Notes: generated from the letters alone by a model not told the origin. A stretch of DNA of 64,000 bases from CAYTGM01 sp964437365 (GCA_964437365.1 CAYTGM010000001.1:372001-436000); one strand, 5' to 3'; shown: positions 33,682 to 43,720, counted from the first letter of the stretch. Translations and numbers: made by a program.

Positions 33682-35388
33682 TTAATCTTCCAGAGATACG
33701 GAATGTTCAAGAATTGTCAGATCTTTCAGGTTTACCGAAATGGATGGATCGTTCCCGAGCCCCGGAACATAAAGGTAGTCGAACGCAAGGTTCATCGTTC
33801 TACCCCCCAGAACTTCGTTCGCGTAAAACCAGGATCGGTAGATAATCGTGTTTCCGTCAGTGGGAATCGGAGGAGAATCCGTCGCTGATTCGAAACTGGT
33901 CGTTAGAAAACTCTCTGAACCCGAATCACTGATTCGCATCCGGTATGTTGGGACCCGATTAACTGTCGATGCGCTGGCGGATGTGCTTACACTGTATCTG
34001 ACTTCATAGATCGTGTTTTTCTCCATGATGAACGGAGTTTCCGCTGACCAGAAGCCAAAGACAAGATTGCCGCCGGGGCCGTTCGACTCACCACTGAGCA
34101 TCAGTCCGGCGTTGCTGCTCCATAAGTTTGCATCGGCAATGGCCTCAACATTAACGGGCGTAAATCCAAACGTTCTATTTCCGCTGAAATCGTATCTGGC
34201 AATCTCATCCCATCCAATGAACTGGGTCCCCGTTCGATTGATGAGAGCAATTTCGTCCAGATGAATAAAGTGAAATCGGCGATTCGTCTTGTCGAAATTC
34301 ATCACATCGAAATGAAGAGAGAACTCTTTCTCTGGAGAGCCCTGTGAAAAGAAGCTCCTGTATATCTTGCCTGATGGGTCAGGGGTGTAGGTTCCATTCC
34401 CCGAAGAAACAATATCATGAGAGAGTGACTCTGTATAGTCTGAAGACGTCACCCTGATTCGTGTCGTTGGATTTTTCGATGGGTCATCTGAACTGGAACG
34501 AATTTGTGCCTGCACTTCATAGAAATAGCCACCAATGGGTTCTGCGTCTACATCGGGTACCAGGACTTTCGGCGAAGAATAGGAGCCAAAGGTCTGCGTG
34601 TTATCACTCGTAATGAGAGTTAGGGCGCTTCCCTCAAATGTTGTCGCTGGAGAAGTGAAGGCTTGTAGGGGAGCGTACATCCATCCTTCAGTGGAGCCTT
34701 CAAAGTCAAATACCACAGATTCTCCCGTGATAATAGGATCTGTGCCGCCTCCACCTCCACCGCCACCACCACCGCTTCCACCGGAACCTGTTTGGGATTC
34801 AGGGAAACTCGTGCTTGGGGCGTTTGGAACAGTGCTCAGGTACATTTGAAACTGGTCCAGTTTCATCCCATTAGATCGTCCTGAGAGTTCGATCGTGTTC
34901 GGCCCTGCATTCAGATTAAACGATGCATCAACGTGACCGAGCTCTTCGTTTCTCGATTGCCAGGTCCATTTGTACTGGCCGCTTTGAGATGAATAGATCT
35001 TAAACCACTCTTCCTGATTATGTCTCACCCATACATCGTTTTCCTCTGTATGGTCCGGGTGGTCATGTTGATTTCTTATCCGGAAGTTATAGACGCCGGG
35101 GTTTGTGACATTGATCTGGTACGTGATCGTGCCATTTCCGGGGTTGCCAAAATGATTTGGCCCTTTCCATTCATAGTAACCGTTCCCGGTATATCCTGAA
35201 TCGCCGGTTTCCAATACCCATCCTGAACTGGGTGGCATACTTTCCACTTGGATGACGATCAACCCGTCCTTCTCCTGGAAAATGGGAAGTTCTGGGTTGA
35301 GTGTGACATTTCTGGCATCACTGGCCTGGGCAAAGCTAAGGAGTCCGCATGCCAGTGCAGCCCCCGAAACAACTTTCTTCATCAACAT
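33682..35388 (-). CDS. Secreted multidomain protein with carbohydrate-binding-like domains and a poly-glycine linker
   Basis: 568 residues with a signal peptide (KKVVSGAALACGLLSFAQA). The first domain (residues about 35-185; GYTGNGYYEWKGPNHFG, GVYNFRIRNQH, GPNTIELSGRSNGMKLDQFQM) has the pattern of family 6/35-type carbohydrate-binding modules. A Gly/Ser linker of about 20 residues, including ten consecutive glycines, follows near residue 205. Then come one or two jelly-roll-like domains (VVFDFEGSTEGWMY; TRIRVTSSDYTESL; YEVRYSVSTSASAS). No catalytic domain is evident, so it may bind glycans or support cell adhesion. Monocistronic, with its own terminator. Confidence 0.75.
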   Translation of the reverse strand: MLMKKVVSGAALACGLLSFAQASDARNVTLNPELPIFQEKDGLIVIQVESMPPSSGWVLETGDSGYTGNGYYEWKGPNHFGNPGNGTITYQINVTNPGVYNFRIRNQHDHPDHTEENDVWVRHNQEEWFKIYSSQSGQYKWTWQSRNEELGHVDASFNLNAGPNTIELSGRSNGMKLDQFQMYLSTVPNAPSTSFPESQTGSGGSGGGGGGGGGGTDPIITGESVVFDFEGSTEGWMYAPLQAFTSPATTFEGSALTLITSDNTQTFGSYSSPKVLVPDVDAEPIGGYFYEVQAQIRSSSDDPSKNPTTRIRVTSSDYTESLSHDIVSSGNGTYTPDPSGKIYRSFFSQGSPEKEFSLHFDVMNFDKTNRRFHFIHLDEIALINRTGTQFIGWDEIARYDFSGNRTFGFTPVNVEAIADANLWSSNAGLMLSGESNGPGGNLVFGFWSAETPFIMEKNTIYEVRYSVSTSASASTVNRVPTYRMRISDSGSESFLTTSFESATDSPPIPTDGNTIIYRSWFYANEVLGGRTMNLAFDYLYVPGLGNDPSISVNLKDLTILEHSVSLED

Positions 35389-35539
35389 GATTTAAACTCT
35401 ACTGGTTGGTTTCCTGAGGAAATCCTGCTCGTAAAATCCCTCAGGAATCCAGAAACCTACCAGCAAAGAACACCGTCAAGTTTTACTTTGATTTCTCAAG
35501 ATTCAATATTATTATAAGATGTTATACACATGAAGAAAA

Positions 35540-37051
35540 TCACATGCGATCGGTATCGTGCGGTCCTTCTGCCAGGTTATGTTGATCCATCAGTTCTACG
35601 ATTAACGATGAGCCTTCCGCCCTGATATGCCTCAGGAATACTTCACATGTATTGGAATTCTCCTCTGAGATGTCCCGAGTCTCTCTCGGATCACTTGCCA
35701 AATCAAATAATTCGAACTCACCATTCTTAAGCAAGATGAGCTTCAAGGAACCTCTCCGGTATGCTGCGCGTTGGATAGCTTCTTTCTCCCCATTGCGCTT
35801 AACGCCTCTTCCATTGCCATGAAATTCCCAGTAGAGACCACGTTCAACATTGTCCACCTCTGTTGCACCCAGAGCATCAACCATCGAAACTCCATCTGTT
35901 GGCGGCACCTCTTCTACTCCTGCTAACTCTGCGAAAGTCACCAGGTAATCAGGAAAATAAGACAGGAAATCACTTGAGGTGTCTGGTTGAACCCTTCCCT
36001 TCCAGCGAAAGAATGTCGGGACTTTTATACCTCCTTCATAAAGATCACGTTTCATTCCTCTCAATTCTCCACTACTTTCGAAAAAGAATACGTCATGCTT
36101 GTCTTTATCGTGAGGTCCATTATCAGAAGAAAAAATAATCAGAGTGTTATCGGCGATCTGCGGGTTCCTGTCGATCGCTTCAACGATTTCACCAACTGAA
36201 TTGTCGAGGTAAGTCACCATTGAGGCGTAGGCTTTCTCAATATCAGGCCATTCTTCGTCATTATAGAGAGTTCGAATTGGGGGGAAGTGTACTTCTCTAT
36301 GAGGAATTGTAAAAGAGAGCTGTATATAAAAGGGCTGGTCCCCCGTAGCAGAGGAAACAATGCTGATAGCTTCCTCCGTAAAGAGGTCATGTGAATACGC
36401 TGTCCGGTTTGAATAGTCTACTACTTCATTTTCAGGTATTGCCACAAAGGTTTCTTCTCGCCAGAGACCGATGGGGTAATACCAGTGTGCATAGGCCTGA
36501 TTGAGGAAGGCGAAGGAAGTCATGAACCCATTTCTGGTTGGCAGAACTTCCAACTCGTCATCAAGAAGTTCACCGGTGCCGGGAGGCCACCATCCTGTAT
36601 GAGACATGTATTCATCACGTGACATGTCTGCTCCTCCTAACCCCCATTTGCCGATGAAATGAGTTGTATAGCCACTCTTCTTCAAAACTTCGGCGACTGT
36701 TATATCATCTAAAGACTTTAGTGAGGCGCCTTTTTCAACGGGCATTCGTCCTGTATGACGCCCGGTCATCAATGTGTATCGTGATGGAGTACAAACTGTG
36801 GATCCTGCGTAATGGTTTGTGAAAGTCATGCCCTCGGAGGCAATTCGATCTATATGAGGTGTCCTGATCTTTTCCTGTCCTGCAAACCCCACATCTCCAT
36901 AGCCCAGATCGTCGGCCAGCAGAAAAATAATATTAGGACGCGAGCCGACGAGTGATGGTTTTTCTGCGAAAAGCGGTGAGGAAGGAGCATGCAAGGATAC
37001 AGACAGAGAAAGAATGAAAGTCAAACGCTTCGTGCTTTTCAAGTTTGTCAT
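35540..37051 (-). CDS. Secreted sulfatase, cysteine type
   Basis: 503 residues from the ATG at 37051, which opens a signal peptide (LTFILSLSVSLHAPSSPLFA); two earlier in-frame ATGs add a short unlikely lead. The alkaline-phosphatase-fold core begins RPNIIFLLADDLGYGDVGF (metal aspartates). The active-site motif CTPSRYTLMTGRHTGR contains the cysteine (residue 87) that a formylglycine-generating enzyme would convert. FIGKWGLGG, FSSDNGPH (metal Asp-Asn) and a C-terminal subdomain follow. It resembles arylsulfatase A-like enzymes acting on sulfated glycans. No maturase gene is in the window. Confidence 0.92.
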   Translation of the reverse strand: MTNLKSTKRLTFILSLSVSLHAPSSPLFAEKPSLVGSRPNIIFLLADDLGYGDVGFAGQEKIRTPHIDRIASEGMTFTNHYAGSTVCTPSRYTLMTGRHTGRMPVEKGASLKSLDDITVAEVLKKSGYTTHFIGKWGLGGADMSRDEYMSHTGWWPPGTGELLDDELEVLPTRNGFMTSFAFLNQAYAHWYYPIGLWREETFVAIPENEVVDYSNRTAYSHDLFTEEAISIVSSATGDQPFYIQLSFTIPHREVHFPPIRTLYNDEEWPDIEKAYASMVTYLDNSVGEIVEAIDRNPQIADNTLIIFSSDNGPHDKDKHDVFFFESSGELRGMKRDLYEGGIKVPTFFRWKGRVQPDTSSDFLSYFPDYLVTFAELAGVEEVPPTDGVSMVDALGATEVDNVERGLYWEFHGNGRGVKRNGEKEAIQRAAYRRGSLKLILLKNGEFELFDLASDPRETRDISEENSNTCEVFLRHIRAEGSSLIVELMDQHNLAEGPHDTDRM

Positions 37052-37135
37052 GGTAAATCCATACATGAAGGAACTGTTATAAATCAATCTGCGTCTACAC
37101 AACTATCAAGTTGCTGATATAATATTCGAGCCTAA

Positions 37136-37702
37136 CTAGTTCTCACCCCATCCCTCAACCAGATCATGGTCCACCCAGATCAGATCCTCTATTTCGTACC
37201 CTTTGTCCTCTGCAAAACTTAACAGTTCATCCTTCAATTTCTTATCGATTTCAGTGTCACGTGCAAGGATCCAGAGGTAACCCTTATCCGGTCCAGAAAC
37301 GAGTGCCCACTCGTAGTCTTCTTTGTCCAGTTTGATGACATGATATCCTCCATAGAAGGGCCAGAAGAATGAAACCTTCAGTGATCCTGTATCTCGGTCA
37401 CCTTGAAACTTCGCTGTGGCCCGTGCCTCACTCCACTCTTCTTTCTTCTCGTTCCAGCCACGATTGACGACTTGGATATCCCCATTTTCTTTAAGTGAAT
37501 ACTCTGCCGTTACGTTAGTAAGACCCCGCTCGAATGAGTGATCCAAACGGGCGATCTCATACCATTTTCCGAGGTATCGATCAGGTTGAAAGCCCTCGAC
37601 AGGTTGAACCCCTTTCGGAACACCCGTCATGCAGGAGCTCAGAAGTAAGGTGCCGCCAACGATCAAAGCCAGAGGCTGAAGGGCTAATTTAGCTCGTGAC
37701 AT
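37136..37702 (-). CDS. blc: Outer-membrane lipocalin, Blc type
   Basis: 188 residues: signal sequence with lipobox LLLSSC, then the lipocalin fold. Diagnostic segments are FQPDRYLGKWYEIARLDHSFERGL (the GxW motif), NVTAEYSLKENGDIQVVNRG, FWPFYGGYHVIKLD and YLWILARDTEID. Bacterial Blc proteins bind lysophospholipids or fatty acids at the outer membrane. The gene is 66 bases downstream of the PHP hydrolase gene in the same direction, so could be co-transcribed. Confidence 0.93.
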   Translation of the reverse strand: MSRAKLALQPLALIVGGTLLLSSCMTGVPKGVQPVEGFQPDRYLGKWYEIARLDHSFERGLTNVTAEYSLKENGDIQVVNRGWNEKKEEWSEARATAKFQGDRDTGSLKVSFFWPFYGGYHVIKLDKEDYEWALVSGPDKGYLWILARDTEIDKKLKDELLSFAEDKGYEIEDLIWVDHDLVEGWGEN

Positions 37703-37771
37703 CAGAAAGATTTCTCCTTTTCAGGCCTAATTCACATCTCTAATTAACGTCAGGGCAATAATCGTGACGGG

Positions 37772-40033
37772 TTACTCCAATTCTCCCTTCTGCCTTTTCA
37801 GTTCTTCGATAAGTTCCTGGTATTTTCCACGAGATTGGTTCAGGAGTGTTTTCAGGGTTTCTGCTTCTCGGGAAACACTGATATTGTTGAAATCAAGACG
37901 ATTGAGCGCCCCCTCTTTTTCACGTTTCTTTACGTCATCCAGAATGGCTTCGATCTCATCCAGAATGTCGAGCTGTCGATCAATAACTGATTCTGCCCGT
38001 TCTACGTTCCAATGTCGGTAGCCTTCACGCTTGATATAGACAGGTGTCGTATGTGCCGCGGAGCCATTCTGTCCATAGGCACGGGCCGCAACCCAGAAAC
38101 CATCACCGGCATTAAGCGACAGCGATAGACTTAAATCCTTGCCGGGATCAGGAGCACTGACAGCTCTCCCAGCCACTTCACTCAATACGACCACTTCTAA
38201 CCCTACCGGGGCCGAGTGCCCCGACAGACCCCACGCCTTTGCTTCAACCCTGACTTCTTCATCGGGATTGGATGTATGAATTGTCGAGCCAGGAAGCTGA
38301 TCATTAACCGTGAATTCAATCATCGGACCACTTGTGGTAAATGTTTTTCCTGTCGAAAGGGCGTCGAACCATTTCTGAGGGGTCAACTCTTCGTCTTCAC
38401 CGACATGCGCATAGACACGTACGTCTCCAACCGTCCCGGCATAAGGAGTGTCGCTACCCGCCGAAGCGTTCAGCTTGTATCCAAGATCAAGAAAATTGTA
38501 ATACAATTCCGTTCCCAGTCCACGTTGCATGATGCTGTAAAAATCATAGAGTTCGAAGGGAACAAGTATTGCCATTCCGCGATGCGCTTCACAGACGTTT
38601 TGTCCAACGTGGGTTTGTCCGAAGAGCCCACCCTGGCGATGAACTTCACGGGCGATCCAGTCAAGAGCCAGGTACTTTGAGCGATCTCTCACAAGGCTCG
38701 TCAGGTTCAGTCCTATGTTGTGACCGAGTATTGACCTGGGGTCTTCCTGACCCGGAATCAGCCAATGTCCATCAGACTCCACGTAATACTCTTCTCCGAA
38801 TCCTCGTTGGGTAAAATATGTCCTTTGAGGATCGCCCATTTCCAGAACATTTGAAACGTGTATATCCATCGCTTTAGCAAATGTAACGAGCTTGTCGACA
38901 TCTCCGCTGTGCAACATCCGCGAGTGAATATGATCATCCCCGCTGAACCACCCTTTGTGACTCATGTCTTCCCACCGGTGAAAAGAAACCTTCCGTTTCT
39001 GCCGATTGCCTTCTTCGATTTCCACAGTCAGTTGAACAGGCTCATGTTCAATACCTTTTAAGAGTGTTATGTCCCAACTGCCAACTGGAAGCGTTAGAGC
39101 CGTATGGGAATCCACCAGCCAGTAAAACCCCTGATTGTTTCCAGGCATTTTGACGTGAAAGCTTTCATGTGGACCTCGTATAGATAATCCTGGGGGCATG
39201 AGCTCGTCGGGGCCGGTAACGTCATGCATGTTTTCCTTGAGGCTGATAGAGTCTCCGATCGGCCAGAGGTTTCCATTCATTGAGTCAGCAACCTGGATAA
39301 GTGCAGGCGTCTCTTTACCATTTGATTCAAGGTAAAGATCCAGAACGCCATAGGCAGCTTCAGCGATCGTAAGTCCATGCCAGCCAAAAGGATTTTCTTC
39401 TCCGTCCTTCTTGAAGGCAATTCCAGCGACGGTTTCCTGCATTGAAGGTCCCGTGATTTCCAGGACGATCCATGTTACCCCATTTGGATGGACCTCAAAG
39501 GTATAAGGCGGATTATATCTTTCTCTGTCTATATCATAAATTTGATGGCGGAATGATTGAGCGTCAGAACCTGTGATCACTTTCAGCAGAGCAATACCAT
39601 TGATACGGTTGAAGCTGATAGGCTCTTCGGGGCCGAGTGAGAACTGGTAGTTGGTGAAGTCCAGAGTCAGCGCTGGAGGTATACTCTCGATGGCCTCGAC
39701 AAGTAGATCGTCGGCGATCTGTCGATAGTAGGGAGCCTGGCCCGCGAAGGCCGGGTTTGACCCCGGGGCGGTCAGTCGTCTATACTCTTCATAGTACTCA
39801 TAGATTTCCTTCAGCTTCTCCATGTCCTCAGAAGATAGAACTCCTCTTCCTGAGTTGAACACCTTGTCGACAAATCGAGGGGCCTCTGATAATGGTTCCT
39901 TGAGGTCGATTTGTGAAATTTGCTCCTGGGTGAGAGGTCCTTTTTGTCCACCATGGGCATACAGAAATCCTGTTGATGAGAGCGTATATAAAAAGAATAG
40001 GCTCAGGACTGCTGACTTAAGTATTTTTTTCAT
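37772..40033 (-). CDS. Secreted CehA/McbA-like PHP-superfamily metallohydrolase
   Basis: 753 residues with an N-terminal signal peptide (ILKSAVLSLFFLYTLSSTGFLYA). The central PHP-type motif GWFSGDDHIHSRMLHSGDVDKL (HxH metal ligands, near residue 360), then VSNVLEMGDPQ, GQTHVGQN and the C-terminal LNASAGSDTPYAG match CehA/McbA-family hydrolases. The N-terminal 330 residues are beta-rich and may be sugar-binding or Ig-like. A helical Lys/Glu tail ends the protein. In relatives the fold hydrolyses esters or phosphoesters; the substrate here is unknown. Confidence 0.8.
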   Translation of the reverse strand: MKKILKSAVLSLFFLYTLSSTGFLYAHGGQKGPLTQEQISQIDLKEPLSEAPRFVDKVFNSGRGVLSSEDMEKLKEIYEYYEEYRRLTAPGSNPAFAGQAPYYRQIADDLLVEAIESIPPALTLDFTNYQFSLGPEEPISFNRINGIALLKVITGSDAQSFRHQIYDIDRERYNPPYTFEVHPNGVTWIVLEITGPSMQETVAGIAFKKDGEENPFGWHGLTIAEAAYGVLDLYLESNGKETPALIQVADSMNGNLWPIGDSISLKENMHDVTGPDELMPPGLSIRGPHESFHVKMPGNNQGFYWLVDSHTALTLPVGSWDITLLKGIEHEPVQLTVEIEEGNRQKRKVSFHRWEDMSHKGWFSGDDHIHSRMLHSGDVDKLVTFAKAMDIHVSNVLEMGDPQRTYFTQRGFGEEYYVESDGHWLIPGQEDPRSILGHNIGLNLTSLVRDRSKYLALDWIAREVHRQGGLFGQTHVGQNVCEAHRGMAILVPFELYDFYSIMQRGLGTELYYNFLDLGYKLNASAGSDTPYAGTVGDVRVYAHVGEDEELTPQKWFDALSTGKTFTTSGPMIEFTVNDQLPGSTIHTSNPDEEVRVEAKAWGLSGHSAPVGLEVVVLSEVAGRAVSAPDPGKDLSLSLSLNAGDGFWVAARAYGQNGSAAHTTPVYIKREGYRHWNVERAESVIDRQLDILDEIEAILDDVKKREKEGALNRLDFNNISVSREAETLKTLLNQSRGKYQELIEELKRQKGELE

Positions 40034-40176
40034 GATTGGGTTCCCGTAGAGAAAACTTTGTTAAGCATATTAAAGAATAAGTATAAGAGGCGATGCTGCA
40101 TAGAGAGGGGGGATCAGGCAACAGAAAGTATCCACCTGTCAGTGATGTTGCTCTGGAGGCAAAGTTGGGGAGAGCA

Positions 40177-40213
40177 TAAAGAAAGCCGACTCACGGATGC
40201 TCCGGAGCCGGCT
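40177..40213 (-). terminator. Intrinsic terminator after fbaA
   Basis: Minus strand: AGCCGGCTC (40213-40205), a 12-base loop, GAGTCGGCT (40192-40184, one G-U pair), then TTCTTTATG. It is 34 bases after the fbaA stop codon. It also separates fbaA from the PHP hydrolase gene. Confidence 0.75.
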
Positions 40214-40246
40214 CGATGGGTTCTTGTTGGGGAAAACTTAAGGGGA

Positions 40247-41278
40247 TCAGACCTTGCCGTAGACTGACTTTCCTGCTGATTTGAGGTCTTCGATAGCAAC
40301 CTTGAGACGGTCGCAAACACCCTGCTCGGCGAGCTTCAGGTAACTGCGTGGATCGTAGTGCTTCTTACTGCCGATCTCGCCATCAACCTTGAGGACACCA
40401 TCATAATTGCGGAAGAAGTGATCCGCAATCGGACGTGAATAAGCATACTGTGTGTCCGTATCAATGTTCATCTTGATCACACCGTATTCCAGGGTTTCCT
40501 GAATCTCATTTTGAGGAGTTCCTGAACCGCCGTGGAATACAAGGTCCATCATTGCTTCTTTGCCGTGTTTTTTGACAACAGCATCCTGTCCTTTTTTGAG
40601 GATGTCGGGACGAAGTTTGACAGCACCTGGTTTGTAGTGCCCGTGGACGTTACCGAAAGTCGCAGCCAGCATGAAACGACCAAGTGGGTTCAATGCTTCA
40701 TAGGTCTGTACCATATCTTCTGGCGATGTATAGAGTTTCTCATCGGGGAGGTCAGAGTTGTCGATTCCATCTTCCTCACCACCAACAACGCCGATTTCAA
40801 CTTCAAGAATGATCTCGTTCTTAACGCAAAGCTCCATGACTTCTTTGGAAAGCTTCAGGTTTTCATCGAGAGACAGCTCAGAAGCGTCCAGCATGTGAGA
40901 CTGGAAAAGATTTCCTTTTCCTTCTGCGCGGCGCTTAGCTGTTTCTTCGATCAGCGGCTTGAGGAATGTATCCACTTTCTTTGGCTGGCAGTGGTCAGTG
41001 TGAAGGGCGATGAGAACGTCATAACGTTCTGCGAGGCGATGAATGGCTTCCGCCAGAACGACAGCGCCAAGAACTTCATCTTTATTCGCTGTCCCTGATG
41101 CAAACGCACCACCACCGGTTGAAACCTGAATGATACCATCAGACTTTGATTCTGCAAAAGCCTTGAGAGCACCGTTGATGTTAACGAGTGAGGTGATGTT
41201 GATGGCAGGGTAGGCGTAGTTGCCTTCCTGGGCGGCGTCGAGCATCGCTTGATATTGTTTTGGGGTTGCTACAGGCAT
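40247..41278 (-). CDS. fbaA: Class II fructose-bisphosphate aldolase
   Basis: Zinc-dependent aldolase of glycolysis and gluconeogenesis. The start is set at the ATG at 41278 (MPVATPKQYQAMLDAAQ), because the longer reading upstream is not family-like. The 343-residue protein has ALHTDHCQPKKVDTFLKPL (zinc His, catalytic Asp), LEVEIGVVGGEEDG, TFGNVHGHYKPGAVKLRPDIL and LVFHGGSGTPQNEI. It belongs to the longer E. coli/yeast-like IIA subtype. A terminator follows. Upstream is a gap of nearly 1 kb. Confidence 0.96.
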   Translation of the reverse strand: MPVATPKQYQAMLDAAQEGNYAYPAINITSLVNINGALKAFAESKSDGIIQVSTGGGAFASGTANKDEVLGAVVLAEAIHRLAERYDVLIALHTDHCQPKKVDTFLKPLIEETAKRRAEGKGNLFQSHMLDASELSLDENLKLSKEVMELCVKNEIILEVEIGVVGGEEDGIDNSDLPDEKLYTSPEDMVQTYEALNPLGRFMLAATFGNVHGHYKPGAVKLRPDILKKGQDAVVKKHGKEAMMDLVFHGGSGTPQNEIQETLEYGVIKMNIDTDTQYAYSRPIADHFFRNYDGVLKVDGEIGSKKHYDPRSYLKLAEQGVCDRLKVAIEDLKSAGKSVYGKV

Positions 41279-42250
41279 CTGTATCGACTCTTTCGTGGAA
41301 TTTTTAACGAGGAAAAAGCGGGTCCGCTTTAACCTCGCCCCGGTACCTAGCGAAGGTTTGAAAGAGGGGTCAAGGTTCGTTGGAGCAGAAGTCGGATGAG
41401 GAAGGAGAAATTCCAGCCACGCGGTGATTAATTTTATAAGGGGATGAACCAGAGGATATTGTTTGCCGAGGATTATGGAAAACCCAGCGCAGTCTCCGAC
41501 GCACAAGCTTCTCAGGATAATCTTCACATTCAGGTAACACGTCCTGCTTCATACTTCGGCTCTGTTGCCTGCTCTCCTTAAGTCATGGCTTGATCAAGAG
41601 CTGGATCGGCGGGAGCAGTGATCGAAATCGAGGCCCTCTCTATCAAGAGAGCCTCTCAGCCGACAGGAACCAGATTCGTTTTGCTCAGGAGTGCTGGGTC
41701 CCGTCCACGAGTCTCGACTTATTCAACGAAGATGACTTGAGACGATAATCTCCTTAATAATATTCGGCAGCTTCCATTTGAACTTCGTCATTCTTGAACC
41801 TCACCGCTCTCAGGGTGGGTAGAGCTAATGCTGGCTCAATGCTGACCCAATGGTGGGATGATCGTGATCATCCCACCATCATCCCCCCATCAAGGCACCA
41901 TTATCCCTACCCCCTTTTTGAAGCCTGATCTTGCTTTAAAAACATTCGATAATATTTTAGAACTTTTGACCCCCATCAATCACGCCAGCATCAGCCTTAA
42001 TGCCCTCGAATCCAGGCACAACCGGTGAAAATCAGTACTTCAGAGCAGTGTGGTACCCTTGGAACTCGTCAAGAAAGGAAGTTTTTCTTCTTGGTTTCCG
42101 ATTTTCAATCACATTGGACTTCCTGAAGCGGCCCTGAAACACCCACTGTGCACCACTGAATTTTTTAGAGGTCTTTGAAAATTTTCTATGTTTTAGAGCG
42201 GGGTCGTGGTTAAATTACATCTTACTCCACTGAAGGAAAACTTCCCGGCC
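41279..42250. other. Long divergent non-coding region, with one hairpin and repeat copy B
   Basis: 972 bases between the divergent fbaA and M14 peptidase genes. It contains a hairpin GAGGCCCTCTCT / AGAGAGCCTC (41630-41655, two-base bulge, ATCA loop) and the dyad repeat at 41819-41911. The rest, including 41911-42200, shows nothing recognisable; frames crossing it lack protein-like character. Promoters for both flanking genes must lie here. Confidence 0.5.
41819..41911. repeat. 11-base-period dyad repeat, copy B
   Basis: A perfect palindrome TGGTGGGATGATC (41851-41863), GT, GATCATCCCACCA (41866-41878) is preceded by 11-base units GTAGAGCTAAT, GCTGGCTCAAT, GCTGACCCAAT and GGTGGGATGAT (41819-41862). 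It is followed by CATCATCCCCC, CATCAAGGCAC and CATTATCCCTA. It matches copy A at 13.6 kb in reverse orientation. The arm bases GGAGGG/CCCTCC in A are GGTGGG/CCCACC here, a compensatory change that keeps the stem. Confidence 0.7.
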
Positions 42251-43720
42251 ATGATACGCACCCTTTTCCTCACATTCCTCCTCGCGGCAGCGACGGTCTC
42301 GTATTCTTTCGAGGTTCACGAGCGCCCCCTCAACTCAAGGCAAATGGAGGAGATCCTTCAAACTGTTGTTGCCAACAGTGATCTCATGGAACTGACCAAA
42401 GAGGGCGAAAGCGTCACTGGAAAGCCCCTCTACATGGTTCATGTCAGTCATGGCAAAACAGATGATCCCTGGAAGGTATTCGCTGTAGGAGCTCAGCATG
42501 GTAACGAACATTCAGGCAAGGATGCGTTGATCACCATTATTCAGGAGCTTGCAGAGAATCCCGAACTCTTGCCCGAAGATATAGACCTCTATCTCCTGCC
42601 TATGGCTAACCCGGATGGTGTCGACGAAGACAAAAGAAGGAATGCTCATGATGCTGATCTCAACCGCGATCATCGGACCCTTCTTCAACCCGAAGTACAG
42701 ACCATTCACAGAATACAACAGAGAGTTCGTGCTCATGTCACGATCGACTGTCACGAGTATTCACGCGATTCTGGTTCTACACTGGAGGCAGGAATTCGAA
42801 AGTGGCCGATGGTTACCCTCGGCACGGTCAACAACCCATATGTTGATCGTCAAATTCGTAATCTTGCAGAAGAGCGACTCCAAGAGTGCCGCGCTGCGAT
42901 GCAGCAGAAGGATATTTCTTTCCTCGAGTACCTCGTCGGAGGTCCTCCTCCTGAGTTTGAAATCCGGCCATCTACCCTTGAAGCGGATGATCTACGCAAC
43001 GGGCTTGGGGTCTATCAGAACCTGTCTTTTATCATTGAAGCAGGTATATACAGGCGGAACGAAGATCCACAGGCAGACTTTCCAGAGCGCGTGGCAGCCT
43101 ACCGTGAGCTGCTTTGGGCGTTGATCCTTGGCGGAGACCGAAAGACGGAAAGGTATGCGATCGAGACTGCCAGAAAAGCTCCTCCAATGAACTATATCCC
43201 GACGAATTATTTCTGGGGAATCACGGATGAAAACAAAAGGCTGTTCCCCTATCCTGCATTTGATCGCGATTCCGGTGAAGAAATAACGATTCCAACGATG
43301 AATCTGATGGATGATATTATTATCAAGAAATTTGTTCCAAGACCTAAGGGGTATCTTATTTCTGGAGATTCTTTAAGCGTCTATAAGACACTGCTTGATC
43401 GACATGCCATCGCCTATAAGGAAGTCAGTCCAGGTGATGAGTACTGGGTTCAGCGAAGTATTCTCACTGATGTTGAAGAAGATTTTGACGCTCTCTATGA
43501 GCGATATGATGGTCGACAGATTGTCGAGCTAGAAGAGGTTCCCACCAGGGTTTCCTCGTCAGATGCAATCTACGTGGATGCTTCTGGAAGTCATGGAAAC
43601 AGAGTCTCTCTTCTCTTGGATCCATTGCGTCTCTATGGGTTGTATGAATTTCATGAGTTTCGTGAAACCGTCAATGAAGACGGGGAAATTCCTGTGTATC
43701 GTGTGGTTGATAAGCCATGA
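42251..43720 (+). CDS. Secreted M14-family zinc carboxypeptidase
   Basis: 489 residues from the ATG at 42251, which opens a signal peptide (IRTLFLTFLLAAATVSYS) and has AAGGA upstream; an earlier in-frame start at 42206 is less likely. The zinc motif is GAQHGNEHSGKDA (HxxE), the third ligand His lies in IDCHEYSRD, and a catalytic Glu lies in FIIEAGIYR. NPDGVDEDKRRNAHDADLNRD is the substrate-binding region typical of M14. A C-terminal domain of about 180 residues is unassigned. It would trim peptides in the periplasm or outside. Confidence 0.88.
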   Translation: MIRTLFLTFLLAAATVSYSFEVHERPLNSRQMEEILQTVVANSDLMELTKEGESVTGKPLYMVHVSHGKTDDPWKVFAVGAQHGNEHSGKDALITIIQELAENPELLPEDIDLYLLPMANPDGVDEDKRRNAHDADLNRDHRTLLQPEVQTIHRIQQRVRAHVTIDCHEYSRDSGSTLEAGIRKWPMVTLGTVNNPYVDRQIRNLAEERLQECRAAMQQKDISFLEYLVGGPPPEFEIRPSTLEADDLRNGLGVYQNLSFIIEAGIYRRNEDPQADFPERVAAYRELLWALILGGDRKTERYAIETARKAPPMNYIPTNYFWGITDENKRLFPYPAFDRDSGEEITIPTMNLMDDIIIKKFVPRPKGYLISGDSLSVYKTLLDRHAIAYKEVSPGDEYWVQRSILTDVEEDFDALYERYDGRQIVELEEVPTRVSSSDAIYVDASGSHGNRVSLLLDPLRLYGLYEFHEFRETVNEDGEIPVYRVVDKP

